A stretch of 64,000 bases of DNA from positions 1 to 64,000 of the forward strand of contig NZ_FQZD01000005.1 in assembly GCF_900141835.1 (NCBI RefSeq), written 5' to 3'. Position 1 is the stretch's first letter; each line of letters opens with the position of its first letter. Origin of the DNA: Propionispora hippei DSM 15287. Lineage in GTDB: Bacteria; Bacillota; Negativicutes; Propionisporales; Propionisporaceae. Below, piece by piece: positions 52,363 through 61,024 of this stretch. The notes beneath the pieces are model-generated. The model was given only the letters and a program-made list of their open reading frames with translations, had not been told where the DNA came from and did not search any database. The translations under genes were made by a program, and so were the position numbers.

Positions 52363-53137
52363 AGACTGGCTGCAGCCAAAAGAACGGCTGGATGATCTTG
52401 GCATCAATGGTTTGAAAATTATTCAGCATCCTGATGAATTTTGCTTTTCTTTGGATGCCGTCTTATTGTCGCATTTTGTGATGCTGAGGCCCGGTGACAG
52501 GGTGGTCGACTTGGGTACGGGAACCGGCGTGATGCCACTTTTGCTTACCACCCGGGACGTTGGTTCCGTAACCGGCATTGAGCTTGATCGTCAAATATCG
52601 GAAAGGGCGGCGCGCAGTGTGGCCCTAAATTACCTGCAGGATAAGGTTACTATTTTGCAGGGCGATCTTCGGCAGCTAAAGGGTGTGCTGGCGGCCGGCG
52701 CATATGAAGTTGTCATTGCCAATCCGCCTTACCGGCCGGTTGGTGGCGGCTATATCAGTCCCCAGGCGGGGATTGCCCGGGCCTGTCATGAGCTTACAGC
52801 TACGCTGCAGGATGTTGTGGCGGCGGCCCGTTATCTGGTAAAATATCGGGGCCGTTTCGCCATGGTGCATCTGCCGGAACGGATGGCAGAAATTCTCAGT
52901 GTTATGGGGGCCGCCGGTTTGGAGCCAAAACGGTTGCAACTGGTGCATCCTCATCTGAACAAAGGGCCCAATATGCTGCTGGTAGAAGGCATCCGCGGTG
53001 CCAGACCAGGCCTGGAGGTACTGCCGCCGCTCATTGTCTATGAAGGTGACGGCAGCTATACGGAGGACCTGTTGCAGTATTATCCGAAAGAAATCCGGCA
53101 AATGGCAGTTAAGGAAGGCAGGCAAATGCTTAGATGA
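52352..53137 (+). CDS. trmN6: tRNA1(Val) N6-adenine methyltransferase family
   Basis: A 261-residue class I SAM methyltransferase, ATG 52352. It has the SAM loop VVDLGTGTGVMPLLL near 51, the acidic GIELD near 73, and NPPYRPVG near 128, the NPPY motif of adenine-N6 methylation. It occupies the yabB position between ricT and rsmI. The start overlaps ricT by 11 bases, and the end overlaps rsmI by four. Confidence 0.9.
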   Translation: MEHKDWLQPKERLDDLGINGLKIIQHPDEFCFSLDAVLLSHFVMLRPGDRVVDLGTGTGVMPLLLTTRDVGSVTGIELDRQISERAARSVALNYLQDKVTILQGDLRQLKGVLAAGAYEVVIANPPYRPVGGGYISPQAGIARACHELTATLQDVVAAARYLVKYRGRFAMVHLPERMAEILSVMGAAGLEPKRLQLVHPHLNKGPNMLLVEGIRGARPGLEVLPPLIVYEGDGSYTEDLLQYYPKEIRQMAVKEGRQMLR

Positions 53138-53985
53138 CCAGAGAATACGGCAGACTTTTTTTATGCGCCACCCCGATTGGCAATTTGGAGGATATGACCT
53201 ACCGGGCGGTCCGCACTCTGAAAGAGGTGACGGTCATCGCCGCCGAGGATACCAGACACACCAGGAAACTGCTTAGCCATTTTGATATTCATACACCGCT
53301 AGTCAGCTATCATGAGCACAACAAGGAGCAAAGAGGACCGGAGCTTGTCGCCCGCCTGCTTAACGGCGAGGATATTGCCGCTGTCAGTGATGCCGGTATG
53401 CCGGGAATCTCCGATCCCGGTGTTGATTTGGCCAGGTTGGCGATTGAGCAGGGGATTTTGGTTATACCGGTACCGGGAGCCAATGCGGCCTTGTCGGCAC
53501 TGGTCTGTTCCGGGCTGGATACCACGGCGTTTACCTTCCTCGGTTTTTTGCCCAAGACAAAAAAGAAAAGGCAGGAGTTATTAGGCCGCTGGGCGACACA
53601 CTCCTGCACCATGGTATTTTATGAATCGCCGCATCGGCTGATGGCAACGCTGGCCGAATTGCAAGCGTCTTTTGGCCGCCGCCGGGCGGTTGCCGCCCGG
53701 GAACTTACCAAAAAATTCGAGGAGTTTGTGCGCGGTGATTTGCAGAGCCTGGCAGAATACTTTACACAGCAGTCTCCCCGGGGAGAGTTTACGCTTGTTG
53801 TGGAAGGATGTCCGGCTACAGGAGAGACGGAAAGTCGGCAAGAAAATCTCTCGCCTGTTTCCTATGTGGAGCAATTAATCCGCTCCGGTAAAAATAAAAA
53901 AGATGCCATCCGACTGGTGGCATCTGAATTGGGACTTCCTAAGCGTGAGGTATACCAGGCTGTCATTGAACTGAAGGACCACTGA
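53134..53985 (+). CDS. rsmI: 16S rRNA 2'-O-methyltransferase RsmI
   Basis: A 283-residue tetrapyrrole-methylase-fold enzyme that 2'-O-methylates C1402 of 16S rRNA. ATG 53134 overlaps trmN6 (ATGA). Seen: LFLCATPIGNLEDMTYRAV near 10, IAAEDTRHTRKLL near 36, AVSDAGMPGISDPG near 88, PGANAALSALVCSGL and FLGFLPKTKKKR near 135. The length and all blocks are typical. It converges on abrB with an 80-base spacer. Confidence 0.96.
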   Translation: MTREYGRLFLCATPIGNLEDMTYRAVRTLKEVTVIAAEDTRHTRKLLSHFDIHTPLVSYHEHNKEQRGPELVARLLNGEDIAAVSDAGMPGISDPGVDLARLAIEQGILVIPVPGANAALSALVCSGLDTTAFTFLGFLPKTKKKRQELLGRWATHSCTMVFYESPHRLMATLAELQASFGRRRAVAARELTKKFEEFVRGDLQSLAEYFTQQSPRGEFTLVVEGCPATGETESRQENLSPVSYVEQLIRSGKNKKDAIRLVASELGLPKREVYQAVIELKDH

Positions 53986-54064
53986 CGGCTACTGACCGGC
54001 AGCGGTCTCCTGAGCGAAAACATGGGGTCCAAACTGGCGTAAGTACTTGTCCCAGGAAAAAGCG

Positions 54065-54319
54065 TTAGATGGCTTTTTCTGTCATGGCGGTTAGACATTC
54101 CTTGCAAATGTTTTTGTTTCTGAAAACGGTTACTTCGTCTGCATTGCCGCAGAATACACAGGCGCAGGAAGGCTCGTATTTCCGAAGAATGATCCGATCG
54201 CTGTCTACATAAATTTCCAAAGCGTCTTTTTCTTCTATATCTAGTGTGCGTCTTAGTTCGATAGGAATAACTACTCTTCCTAACTCGTCCACTTTGCGTA
54301 CAATTCCTGTTGATTTCAT
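54065..54319 (-). CDS. abrB: AbrB-family transition-state regulator with zinc-ribbon tail
   Basis: An 84-residue DNA-binding protein from ATG 54319 (MKSTGIVRKVDELGRVVIP), with GAGGGG upstream. Residues 1-50 form the AbrB swapped-hairpin domain. The tail has a CVFC pair near 53-56 and a CKEC pair near 71-74, as in clostridial AbrB proteins. AbrB represses post-exponential genes until Spo0A shuts it off. Two Spo0A boxes flank this gene region. It is convergent with rsmI and divergent from metG. Confidence 0.93.
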   Translation of the reverse strand: MKSTGIVRKVDELGRVVIPIELRRTLDIEEKDALEIYVDSDRIILRKYEPSCACVFCGNADEVTVFRNKNICKECLTAMTEKAI

Positions 54320-54351
54320 AATTGAAAATTCCCCTCTCAAATACAACATTA

Positions 54352-54358
54352 TTCGACA
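54352..54358 (-). promoter_or_regulatory. Spo0A box downstream of the abrB start site
   Basis: TGTCGAA on the minus strand within GTTTTGTCGAATAA. It covers about +10 to +16 of the abrB transcript, the position in which Spo0A represses abrB in Bacillus. Confidence 0.7.
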
Positions 54359-54374
54359 AAACTTGTCTGACTAA

Positions 54375-54403
54375 ATGATACCAAATATTACAATAGCTGT
54401 CAA
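54375..54403 (-). promoter_or_regulatory. sigma-A promoter for abrB
   Basis: Minus-strand TTGACA (54403-54398) and TATCAT (54380-54375), spacing 17, pointing at abrB. The 323-base gap 54320-54642 holds this promoter, the 0A boxes and the metG promoter. Confidence 0.75.
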
Positions 54404-54473
54404 CCTTATTTTTCCATATAAAAATATATTTACCATGAAAAGTCGAATAGTGTCGTCAAAAGACGGTTGTTTT

Positions 54474-54480
54474 TGTCGAA
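54474..54480 (+). promoter_or_regulatory. Spo0A box upstream of the metG promoter
   Basis: A second perfect TGTCGAA, within TTTTTGTCGAATAA. It forms a 12-base inverted repeat (TATTCGACAAAA / TTTTGTCGAATA) with the box at 54352, 120 bases away. An imperfect AGTCGAA lies between them at 54441. Confidence 0.6.
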
Positions 54481-54508
54481 TAAACTCGTATTATAGCGGA
54501 AAAGCGAT

Positions 54509-54537
54509 TTGACAAGCTGAAATACGATTACTATAAT
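54509..54537 (+). promoter_or_regulatory. sigma-A promoter for metG
   Basis: TTGACA at 54509-54514 and TATAAT at 54532-54537, spacing 17; consensus at both boxes. The leader would be about 100 bases long. Confidence 0.88.
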
Positions 54538-54642
54538 TGGAAATTAGATGTTGTATTTTGTTGGTAAATAATAAAGCATTTGGAACTCGAATTTTCGCTT
54601 TTTTTAGCGGTAAATTTTATAGGTTGATTAAGGAGGATTACG

Positions 54643-56577
54643 ATGGAGAAACAAACGTTTTATATCACCACCCCGATTTATTATCCCAGTGACCGGTTGC
54701 ATATCGGACATGCCTATTGTACTACGGTGGCCGATGCCATCGCACGGTATAAGCGACTGGCGGGCTTTGATGTATTCTTCTTGACCGGGTCCGATGAACA
54801 TGGACAAAAGATTCAGCGTAAAGCACAGGAAGAACAGGTAACCCCGATTGCCTATGTGGATAAAATCGTGGCGTCTTTTCAAAATTTATGGCAGAAGCTT
54901 CATATTTCCCATGACGACTTTATTCGCACCACAGAAAAACGTCACCGGGAAGTAGTACAGGCGATCTTTCAGAAAATTTATGACCAAGGCGATATTTATA
55001 AAGCTTCCTACGAAGGCTGGTATTGTACCCCCTGTGAAACCTTCTGGCTGGAGCGGCAGCTAGAGGACGGCAAATGCCCCGACTGCGGTCGGCCGGTAGA
55101 AATGCTGGGTGAGGAAAGCTATTTCTTTCGCATGTCCAAATATCAGGACAGGCTGCTCCAATTTATTGAAGAAAACCCTGACTTTATTCAACCTACCTCC
55201 CGCCGTAACGAAATGATCAATTTCATTAAAGGCGGACTGGAGGATTTGTGCGTATCCCGGACAACCTTTGATTGGGGGATTCCGGTACCGTTTGATCCCA
55301 AACATGTAGTGTATGTCTGGTTTGATGCACTGACAAATTATATTACCGCTGCCGGTTATATGCACGACCGGGAGAAGTTTGCCAAGTACTGGCCGGCCGA
55401 CATCCATTTGGTCGGCAAGGAAATTGTCCGGTTTCATTCGATTATTTGGCCGGTCATTCTTATGGCGCTGGGCGTTCCCTTGCCGAAGAAAGTCTATGGC
55501 CATGGCTGGCTGGTAGTCGAAGGCGATAAAATGTCCAAGTCAAAGGGCAATGTTATCGATCCGGTGGCTTTAATTGACGAATTTGGCGCCGACACCATTC
55601 GCTATTTTTTGCTGCGGGAAATCAATCTGGGCATGGATGGCAATTTTTCGCGGGACGCGCTTATCAACCGCATCAATTCTGATCTTGCCAATGATTTGGG
55701 CAATTTGCTGCACCGGACCCTGAACATGATACACCGGTTCAACGGCGGCGTGGTACAAAACGGCCAAGTGCCGGAAGCCATTGATGACGGGCTGATCAGC
55801 TTGGCGAAACAGACCGTGTCGTCCTATCAGGCCATGATGGAGCAGCTTGATATTAACGGAGCGATTAAGGATGTGTGGGCCCTGATCAGCCGCACGAATA
55901 AATATATTGATGAAACCGGACCCTGGGCACTGGCCAAGGACCCGGCAAAGAAAGAACGTCTTGATACCGTTTTGTATAATTTGGCGGAAACGCTCAGAAT
56001 TGTTGCTATTTTGATTTCTCCTTTTATGCCGTTGACCGCCCCCAAGATATACAGCCAGTTGGGACTGGCGGAAGATTTTACCAAGGTTACGTTGGAAACG
56101 GCTAAACAATGGGGTTCGTTGCCTTCCGGTACACAGGTAGCGGCCCATCCCGAACCCATCTTTCCCCGGATTGAAACTAAGACTGCCGATACCGGAGCAG
56201 GAAAAGCGGTCGCTGACGTCGAAGTAAAGAAACCAGTAGAAGCAGTTCCGGCTACACCGGAAGTTACCATTGATGAATTTGCCAAGCTGGATTTGCGGGT
56301 TGCCAAGGTTCTGGCGGCGGAAAAAGTTAAAGGTGCGGATAAGCTGCTGCTGCTGACGGTTGACCTGGGTTCCGAACAGCGCAGCATTGTGTCCGGCATT
56401 GCCAAACATTACACGCCGGAAGAACTGGTGGGTAAAAATGTGGTTATGATTGTTAACTTAAAGCCGGCGAAGATTCGCGGCATCGAGTCAAGAGGAATGG
56501 TACTGGCTGCTTCCGACGGTGAAAAACTGACCCTGGCAACGGCTCCCGATATGCCGCCCGGCAGCAAAGTAAAGTAG
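54643..56577 (+). CDS. metG: methionyl-tRNA synthetase
   Basis: A 644-residue class I synthetase from ATG 54643 behind AAGGAGG. It has the HIGH motif HIGHAY near 22, a zinc-knuckle with CTPC and CPDC near 127-148, the KMSKSKG motif near 296, an anticodon-binding helical domain and a C-terminal EMAP/Trbp111-type tRNA-binding domain (about 535-644, FAKLDLRVAKVLAAEKV). It is the classic metS position between abrB and tatD. Confidence 0.97.
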   Translation: MEKQTFYITTPIYYPSDRLHIGHAYCTTVADAIARYKRLAGFDVFFLTGSDEHGQKIQRKAQEEQVTPIAYVDKIVASFQNLWQKLHISHDDFIRTTEKRHREVVQAIFQKIYDQGDIYKASYEGWYCTPCETFWLERQLEDGKCPDCGRPVEMLGEESYFFRMSKYQDRLLQFIEENPDFIQPTSRRNEMINFIKGGLEDLCVSRTTFDWGIPVPFDPKHVVYVWFDALTNYITAAGYMHDREKFAKYWPADIHLVGKEIVRFHSIIWPVILMALGVPLPKKVYGHGWLVVEGDKMSKSKGNVIDPVALIDEFGADTIRYFLLREINLGMDGNFSRDALINRINSDLANDLGNLLHRTLNMIHRFNGGVVQNGQVPEAIDDGLISLAKQTVSSYQAMMEQLDINGAIKDVWALISRTNKYIDETGPWALAKDPAKKERLDTVLYNLAETLRIVAILISPFMPLTAPKIYSQLGLAEDFTKVTLETAKQWGSLPSGTQVAAHPEPIFPRIETKTADTGAGKAVADVEVKKPVEAVPATPEVTIDEFAKLDLRVAKVLAAEKVKGADKLLLLTVDLGSEQRSIVSGIAKHYTPEELVGKNVVMIVNLKPAKIRGIESRGMVLAASDGEKLTLATAPDMPPGSKVK

Positions 56578-56586
56578 GTGGCGGTT

Positions 56587-57360
56587 ATGTTATTTGATTC
56601 TCATGCGCATATTGATGATGAAAAATATACGGATGATCAGGCGGCGGTTATTGAACGGGCTGTCAGCAATGGAATAAGCGGCATCATCAATGTCGGAACC
56701 TGTATGGAGTCTTCCCGGCAGTCCATTGCCTTGAGCCAAAAGTATGCTATGGTCTATGCTGCCGTCGGCATTCATCCCCATGATGCTAAGGATGCCCGGC
56801 GGGAAGATTACGAGCAATTGGCGGCATGGACTGAACTGGATAAGGTAGTGGCGATTGGCGAAATCGGTCTGGACTATTATTATGATTTTTCGCCCCGTGA
56901 GATTCAAGAGGTTGTTTTTGTCCGGCAGCTTGATGTGGCGCGGCAGTGTCATAAGCCTGTGATCATCCACGACCGTGATGCCCATCAGGATACGCTGCAC
57001 ATTTTAAAGCATGAGGGAAAAGGGGTGCAGGGAGTTCTGCACTGTTTTTCCGGCAGTTTGGAAATGGCGCGGGAAGTGATTAAGCTTGGCTTTTATGTGT
57101 CGCTGGGCGGTCCGGTGACATTTACCAATGCAGCCAAGCTAAAAGAAATTGCCTGCCAGGTTCCCCTGGAAAGGCTGCTGGTGGAAACCGACTCGCCTTA
57201 TCTCACACCGCACCCCTACCGGGGAAAGCGAAACGAGCCGGCCCATGTGCGCTTGGTGGCTGAGTGTATTGCCGGGTTACGCGGCATGGAACTGGCCGAA
57301 CTGGCCCGGATTACGTCGGACAATGTGCGGCGTCTGTTCGCCATTAGTCAAGATTTATGA
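56587..57360 (+). CDS. TatD-family metal-dependent hydrolase (YabD)
   Basis: A 257-residue TIM-barrel hydrolase. I start at ATG 56587 (MLFDSHAHIDDEKY), with AGGTGG seven bases upstream, rather than the GTG at 56578. Metal-binding residues are seen in DSHAHID, GEIGLDYYYD near 92, IHDRDAH near 127, HCFSGS near 152 and ETDSPYLTPHPYRGKRNEP near 200. TatD proteins are 3'-5' DNA/RNA exonucleases; B. subtilis YabD occupies this position. Confidence 0.93.
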   Translation: MLFDSHAHIDDEKYTDDQAAVIERAVSNGISGIINVGTCMESSRQSIALSQKYAMVYAAVGIHPHDAKDARREDYEQLAAWTELDKVVAIGEIGLDYYYDFSPREIQEVVFVRQLDVARQCHKPVIIHDRDAHQDTLHILKHEGKGVQGVLHCFSGSLEMAREVIKLGFYVSLGGPVTFTNAAKLKEIACQVPLERLLVETDSPYLTPHPYRGKRNEPAHVRLVAECIAGLRGMELAELARITSDNVRRLFAISQDL

Positions 57361-57402
57361 TCCACGATCCATGATGTAGTATGAAGATGTAGCTTATGTG
57401 AT

Positions 57403-57442
57403 AAAAAAACTGCGGCTCCGATGGATGCTCTGCAGTTTTTTT
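57403..57442 (+). terminator. intrinsic terminator after tatD
   Basis: AAAAAACTGC pairs with GCAGTTTTTT around a loop that can form a smaller inner stem, with a T-tail. The hairpin ends the metG-tatD transcript. Confidence 0.82.
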
Positions 57443-57497
57443 GCATAAATAACCCAGGACCGGCATATAATTTGAATGTCGTGTGACGCTCTTGCTG

Positions 57498-57526
57498 TTG
57501 ACAACTAGGGATAATTATGGTATATT
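57498..57526 (+). promoter_or_regulatory. promoter of the yabE-like gene
   Basis: TTGACA at 57498-57503 and TATATT at 57521-57526, spacing 17, about 30 bases before the start codon. Confidence 0.8.
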
Positions 57527-57554
57527 CCACAGGTGCCAAAAAAGGAGGAATTGA

Positions 57555-58541
57555 ATGACCGACTTTCAGACTATCCAGTCAAAATTAAGCCGAAAAACAA
57601 TATTGTATCTTTGCGGATTGCTTATTGTTGCTATGCTAGCGGCCGGTTTTGCCTGGACGTACAAGACGGTGCAGATTATCACAGACGGTAAACATATTGT
57701 CGTAAATACATTATATAGCGATCCCAAGTCAGTGTTAGCTCAAGAACATATAGCATTAGAATCACCAGATGAATATCGCATGTCTACCGATAAGCTGGAT
57801 AATGGCACTGTCATTACCGTGTATCGGGCCATGCCTGTTACCGTGATGTACCAGGGGAAGGCGCAGTCTGTCATAACTGCCAAGCCTACCGTGGGTGAAG
57901 TGGCGGCCAGTATGGGGCTATTTGCGGATAATATCCGTCTCGAACCGGGAGCGGACACCGCAGTGGTTCCCAACCTGCAAATTAACGCCACCGTATTATC
58001 AGAGAAAATTGTAGAACGTCAACAGCCAGATCTATTTACTGTCCTGCGCAAACCTGACGCCTCCCTGGAAAGGGGAACGGAAGCAGTGGAACAGGAAGGA
58101 CAGGATGGCGCCAAAACGGTCGTCATCAAACAGCACTTTGCTGATGGAAATCAAGTTTCGGAAGAGGTTTTGTCAGAACGGGTTAACGAACCGTCAATAC
58201 CAAAAATCATTCGTGTTGGCACACGCGACACAGTCGAAACCTCTCGGGGCGCCATGCGCTTCAGACGCTCCGAACTGATGGAAGCCACAGCCTATAATCC
58301 CTGGGACGGCTCCGGCGCCGGTATTACGGCGACGGGAATGCAGGCCCGGCGAGGAATTGTTGCGGTTGATCCGAGGGTAATCCCTCTGGGGTCCCGCTTA
58401 TTTATCCCTGGTTATGGCATGGCCTTGGCCGCCGATACGGGCGGTGCGATTGTCGGAAACCGTGTTGACTTATGTATGGACGGTTATGGTGAAGCGATAA
58501 GCTTCGGCCGGCGAATGGTAAAAGTGTATGTACTGGAATAA
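57555..58541 (+). CDS. G5 and 3D domain cell-wall protein (YabE-like)
   Basis: A 328-residue secreted or membrane-anchored protein, ATG 57555 behind AAAGGAGG. An N-terminal hydrophobic segment (about 17-36) is followed by DUF348 repeats (about 40-125), a G5 domain (about 160-220) and a C-terminal 3D domain with MEATAYNPWDG, GIVAVDPRVIPLG and AADTGGAIVGNRVDLCM. The 3D domain, named after its three aspartates, is a lytic-transglycosylase-like fold also found in Rpf/Sps and YabE stationary-phase proteins. Its position before rnmV is the same as in B. subtilis. Confidence 0.92.
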   Translation: MTDFQTIQSKLSRKTILYLCGLLIVAMLAAGFAWTYKTVQIITDGKHIVVNTLYSDPKSVLAQEHIALESPDEYRMSTDKLDNGTVITVYRAMPVTVMYQGKAQSVITAKPTVGEVAASMGLFADNIRLEPGADTAVVPNLQINATVLSEKIVERQQPDLFTVLRKPDASLERGTEAVEQEGQDGAKTVVIKQHFADGNQVSEEVLSERVNEPSIPKIIRVGTRDTVETSRGAMRFRRSELMEATAYNPWDGSGAGITATGMQARRGIVAVDPRVIPLGSRLFIPGYGMALAADTGGAIVGNRVDLCMDGYGEAISFGRRMVKVYVLE

Positions 58542-58567
58542 CAGGGCTTTGCCCTGTTATTCTTTTT
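58536..58567 (+). terminator. intrinsic terminator overlapping the yabE-like stop
   Basis: Perfect 12-bp stem GAATAACAGGGC / GCCCTGTTATTC with loop TTT and TTTTT tail; the left arm contains the stop codon. Confidence 0.9.
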
Positions 58568-58650
58568 ACTAAACTTCAGAGACATGGTACAATAACATAT
58601 ACGTAAATTTAACAGGGTGGTTACACCGCAGAGTAGGAGAGAGCGTAACC

Positions 58651-59187
58651 TTGATCAAAGAAATCATTGTCGTGGAAGGTAAACAGGATATACAGGCCGT
58701 CCGCCGGGCTGTAGATGCTGAATGCATTTCCACAGGCGGTTTTAGTATGCCGCCGCATGTTTTGCAAAAAATTGAACAAGCTTATACAAAACGGGGCATT
58801 ATCATTCTTACCGATCCTGACAGCGCCGGGGAACGGATCCGCAAGTTTTTAAGCAAGCGCTTCCCGGAGGCCAAACATGCTTTTGTAGCCCGCATCGACG
58901 CCACGGCCAACGGTGATATCGGAATTGAGCAGGCTTCGGCCGAGGCCATCCGGTCGGCACTTAGCAAAGTAAAATGCCATGAGTGGCAGCCGCAGGAAGA
59001 GTTTTCCTGGCAGGATATGCTGGAAAACGGTTTGACCGGAACGGCCAATGCCGCCGAGCGACGCGCTGTTATCGGGAACCGGCTGGGTATCGGCTATGCC
59101 AATGGCAAAAGTTTTTTATACCGCTTAAACCATTACGGTGTTACCCGTGCTGATTTTAGGAATGTGATAGAGGAGATAACAAAATGA
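58651..59187 (+). CDS. rnmV: ribonuclease M5
   Basis: A 178-residue Toprim nuclease that matures 5S rRNA. The start is TTG 58651 (read MIKEIIVVEGKQDIQAV), with GGAGAG eight bases upstream. The Toprim glutamate is in VVEGKQDI near 7-14 and the DxD motif in ILTDPDSAGERI near 50. The C-terminal SKVKCHEW region is the family part. It overlaps ksgA by four bases (ATGA). Confidence 0.95.
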   Translation: MIKEIIVVEGKQDIQAVRRAVDAECISTGGFSMPPHVLQKIEQAYTKRGIIILTDPDSAGERIRKFLSKRFPEAKHAFVARIDATANGDIGIEQASAEAIRSALSKVKCHEWQPQEEFSWQDMLENGLTGTANAAERRAVIGNRLGIGYANGKSFLYRLNHYGVTRADFRNVIEEITK

Positions 59188-60029
59188 TTGAGCCAACCAT
59201 TGCCAACCGGGACGTGACCTTACATATCTTGAAGACCTTTGGCATTCATATGAGCAAGAAACTGGGACAGAACTTTCTGATTGATGAACAGGTGGTACAG
59301 GCTATCGTTCAGGCGGCAAATATTCAGACCGGCGATGCTGTGCTGGAAATTGGACCGGGTATTGGCACGCTGACGCAGGGCCTGGTCCGTAGCGGTGCGC
59401 AGGTGACTGCGGTGGAAATTGACCGGCAGCTAGTAACCGTGTTAGCCAAGACGCTGGAAGGTTATGAGAATGTGCGCGTCGTACATGGCGATATTTTGCG
59501 GGTCAACATTTCCCAGGAAATGGGGACCGATTCGTATAAGGTTGTGGCTAATCTTCCTTACTATATTACGACGCCGATTATCATGGGCCTTTTGGAGCAG
59601 CGCCTGCCTGTGGAACTGTTGGTGACGATGGTGCAAAAAGAAGTGGCCCGGCGGATGGTTGCCTTGCCGGGAACCAAAGATTATGGAGCGCTGTCGGTGG
59701 CGGTACAATATTACACCGAGCCGGAAATCATGTTTATCGTCCCGCCACGCTCGTTTGTGCCGGCTCCGGCTGTGGAATCGGCTGTCATTCGTTGTACCGT
59801 CCGTACTCAGCCGCCGGTGACGGTACAGAGCGAAAAGTTGTTTTTCCAAATTGTTAAGGCTGCCTTTTCGCAACGCCGGAAAACCTTGTTTAACGCTTTA
59901 AAAACAACGGGGCGCCCACCGGAAGAAATCAAAGAGGCTTTGCTGGCGGCAGGCATTGACGGAGCAAGGCGGGGCGAAACCCTGAGCCTGGAAGAATTTG
60001 CGGCCATTACAAATTACTGGAGTAAGTAA
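59184..60029 (+). CDS. ksgA: 16S rRNA dimethyladenosine transferase
   Basis: Dimethylates A1518 and A1519 of 16S rRNA (RsmA). ATG 59184 overlaps rnmV. The 281-residue protein shows KKLGQNFLID near 28, VLEIGPGIGTLT near 54, VEIDRQLV near 76, NLPYYITTPI near 120 and VPPRSFVPAPAVESAVI near 190. All catalytic blocks are present. Confidence 0.97.
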   Translation: MIEPTIANRDVTLHILKTFGIHMSKKLGQNFLIDEQVVQAIVQAANIQTGDAVLEIGPGIGTLTQGLVRSGAQVTAVEIDRQLVTVLAKTLEGYENVRVVHGDILRVNISQEMGTDSYKVVANLPYYITTPIIMGLLEQRLPVELLVTMVQKEVARRMVALPGTKDYGALSVAVQYYTEPEIMFIVPPRSFVPAPAVESAVIRCTVRTQPPVTVQSEKLFFQIVKAAFSQRRKTLFNALKTTGRPPEEIKEALLAAGIDGARRGETLSLEEFAAITNYWSK

Positions 60030-60030
60030 C

Positions 60031-60066
60031 AAAAGATCTGACCGAAGAGAAACGGTCAGATCTTTT
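60031..60066. terminator. bidirectional terminator
   Basis: Perfect 14-bp stem AAAAGATCTGACCG / CGGTCAGATCTTTT with an eight-base loop, lying between the convergent ksgA and glycosyltransferase genes. A- and T-runs on the arms suit both directions. Confidence 0.9.
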
Positions 60067-60067
60067 A

Positions 60068-60850
60068 TTATTTCAGAAAAGAATCCAAGAGATCAAAACG
60101 GCGTTCACTGTTATAGCCCTGAAAAATCTTAGTCTGGTTTTGCCGGGTCCGGGGTTCGCTATGGAAAGCTGCAATAGCCTCAAGACAGTCGCCGACAATG
60201 GTATCGATAATTTTATGGGTGTGAATCTGGTTTTTGATAGACGAACCAAGCTGGTAATGGGGGATGGTGGTTGCCACATCAATTTTTAATTTGTGCAATC
60301 GGGCCAGGGCCATGGGGACCGGTGGAATGGCCAGTTCCCTAAGTGGAATAAGTTCCAGCAGCCGTTTGGAGACGGCGTGCGGGCCATGGGCCGGGGTAGC
60401 CAGGTTGATTTTTTTTTCCAGTCCTAATTCTTTATTCAGGGTAAGCCGCCACTGAAAGGTCGGATTATAGCGTTCGATGTGGCGGGGCGGCGACGGATAA
60501 CAGTTGGTTAACGCGATATCCAGGTGCTTTAACAACACTCCGTCAATAAGTTCTATGAGATTGTCGTTAAACGTTCCCACCATATCGCCGTCAACGAATA
60601 CGACAACGTCACTGCCCAGAGCCAGGGCAACCTTTGCGCCAATCGAGCGGGGAATGTCAATGCCAAGACATTCGTGAAAGTAGATAATTTGCAGCTTGGG
60701 AATTCTAAGCTGCAGTACTTCTTGCAAGGTAGCGTCGTGGGAACCGTTGGCAACCAGGATGATGTGGTCGACCGGCAGGGTAGCTACGTTTTGCAGTACG
60801 GTAGTTATGCGGCCAGCTTCATTACGCGCCGGAACTACCATAGTAATCAT
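60068..60850 (-). CDS. family 2 glycosyltransferase
   Basis: A 260-residue cytoplasmic GT2 protein from ATG 60850 (MITMVVPARNEAGRITTVL). It has the nucleotide-sugar block VPARNEA, VANGSHDAT near 33, and the DxD motif in VVFVDGDMVG near 86, then a conserved TPAHGPHAVS region near 150. No membrane segment is evident. It is inserted between ksgA and yabG, which are adjacent in Bacillus, and is read against them. The acceptor is unknown; teichoic or spore surface glycosylation are possibilities only. Confidence 0.85.
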   Translation of the reverse strand: MITMVVPARNEAGRITTVLQNVATLPVDHIILVANGSHDATLQEVLQLRIPKLQIIYFHECLGIDIPRSIGAKVALALGSDVVVFVDGDMVGTFNDNLIELIDGVLLKHLDIALTNCYPSPPRHIERYNPTFQWRLTLNKELGLEKKINLATPAHGPHAVSKRLLELIPLRELAIPPVPMALARLHKLKIDVATTIPHYQLGSSIKNQIHTHKIIDTIVGDCLEAIAAFHSEPRTRQNQTKIFQGYNSERRFDLLDSFLK

Positions 60851-61024
60851 GCGCCATCACCTCGTGAAAGTGGAGTGCGGTGCATTGTGACCGACAGAGG
60901 CCAGGAATAGTAAAAGACAAATCATGAAAGTGGTCACAACCGGTTTCATCGGTATAGTATATTGAAGCGATAGGCTAAATGACACAGGCTGATTTTTCGG
61001 AGTAAGAAAAAATACCGGGCGAGT

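Noticed and set aside
55570-56409. 279-codon minus-strand frame inside metG
   Set aside because: Antisense to a complete methionyl-tRNA synthetase with HIGH and KMSKS motifs; no domain is seen.
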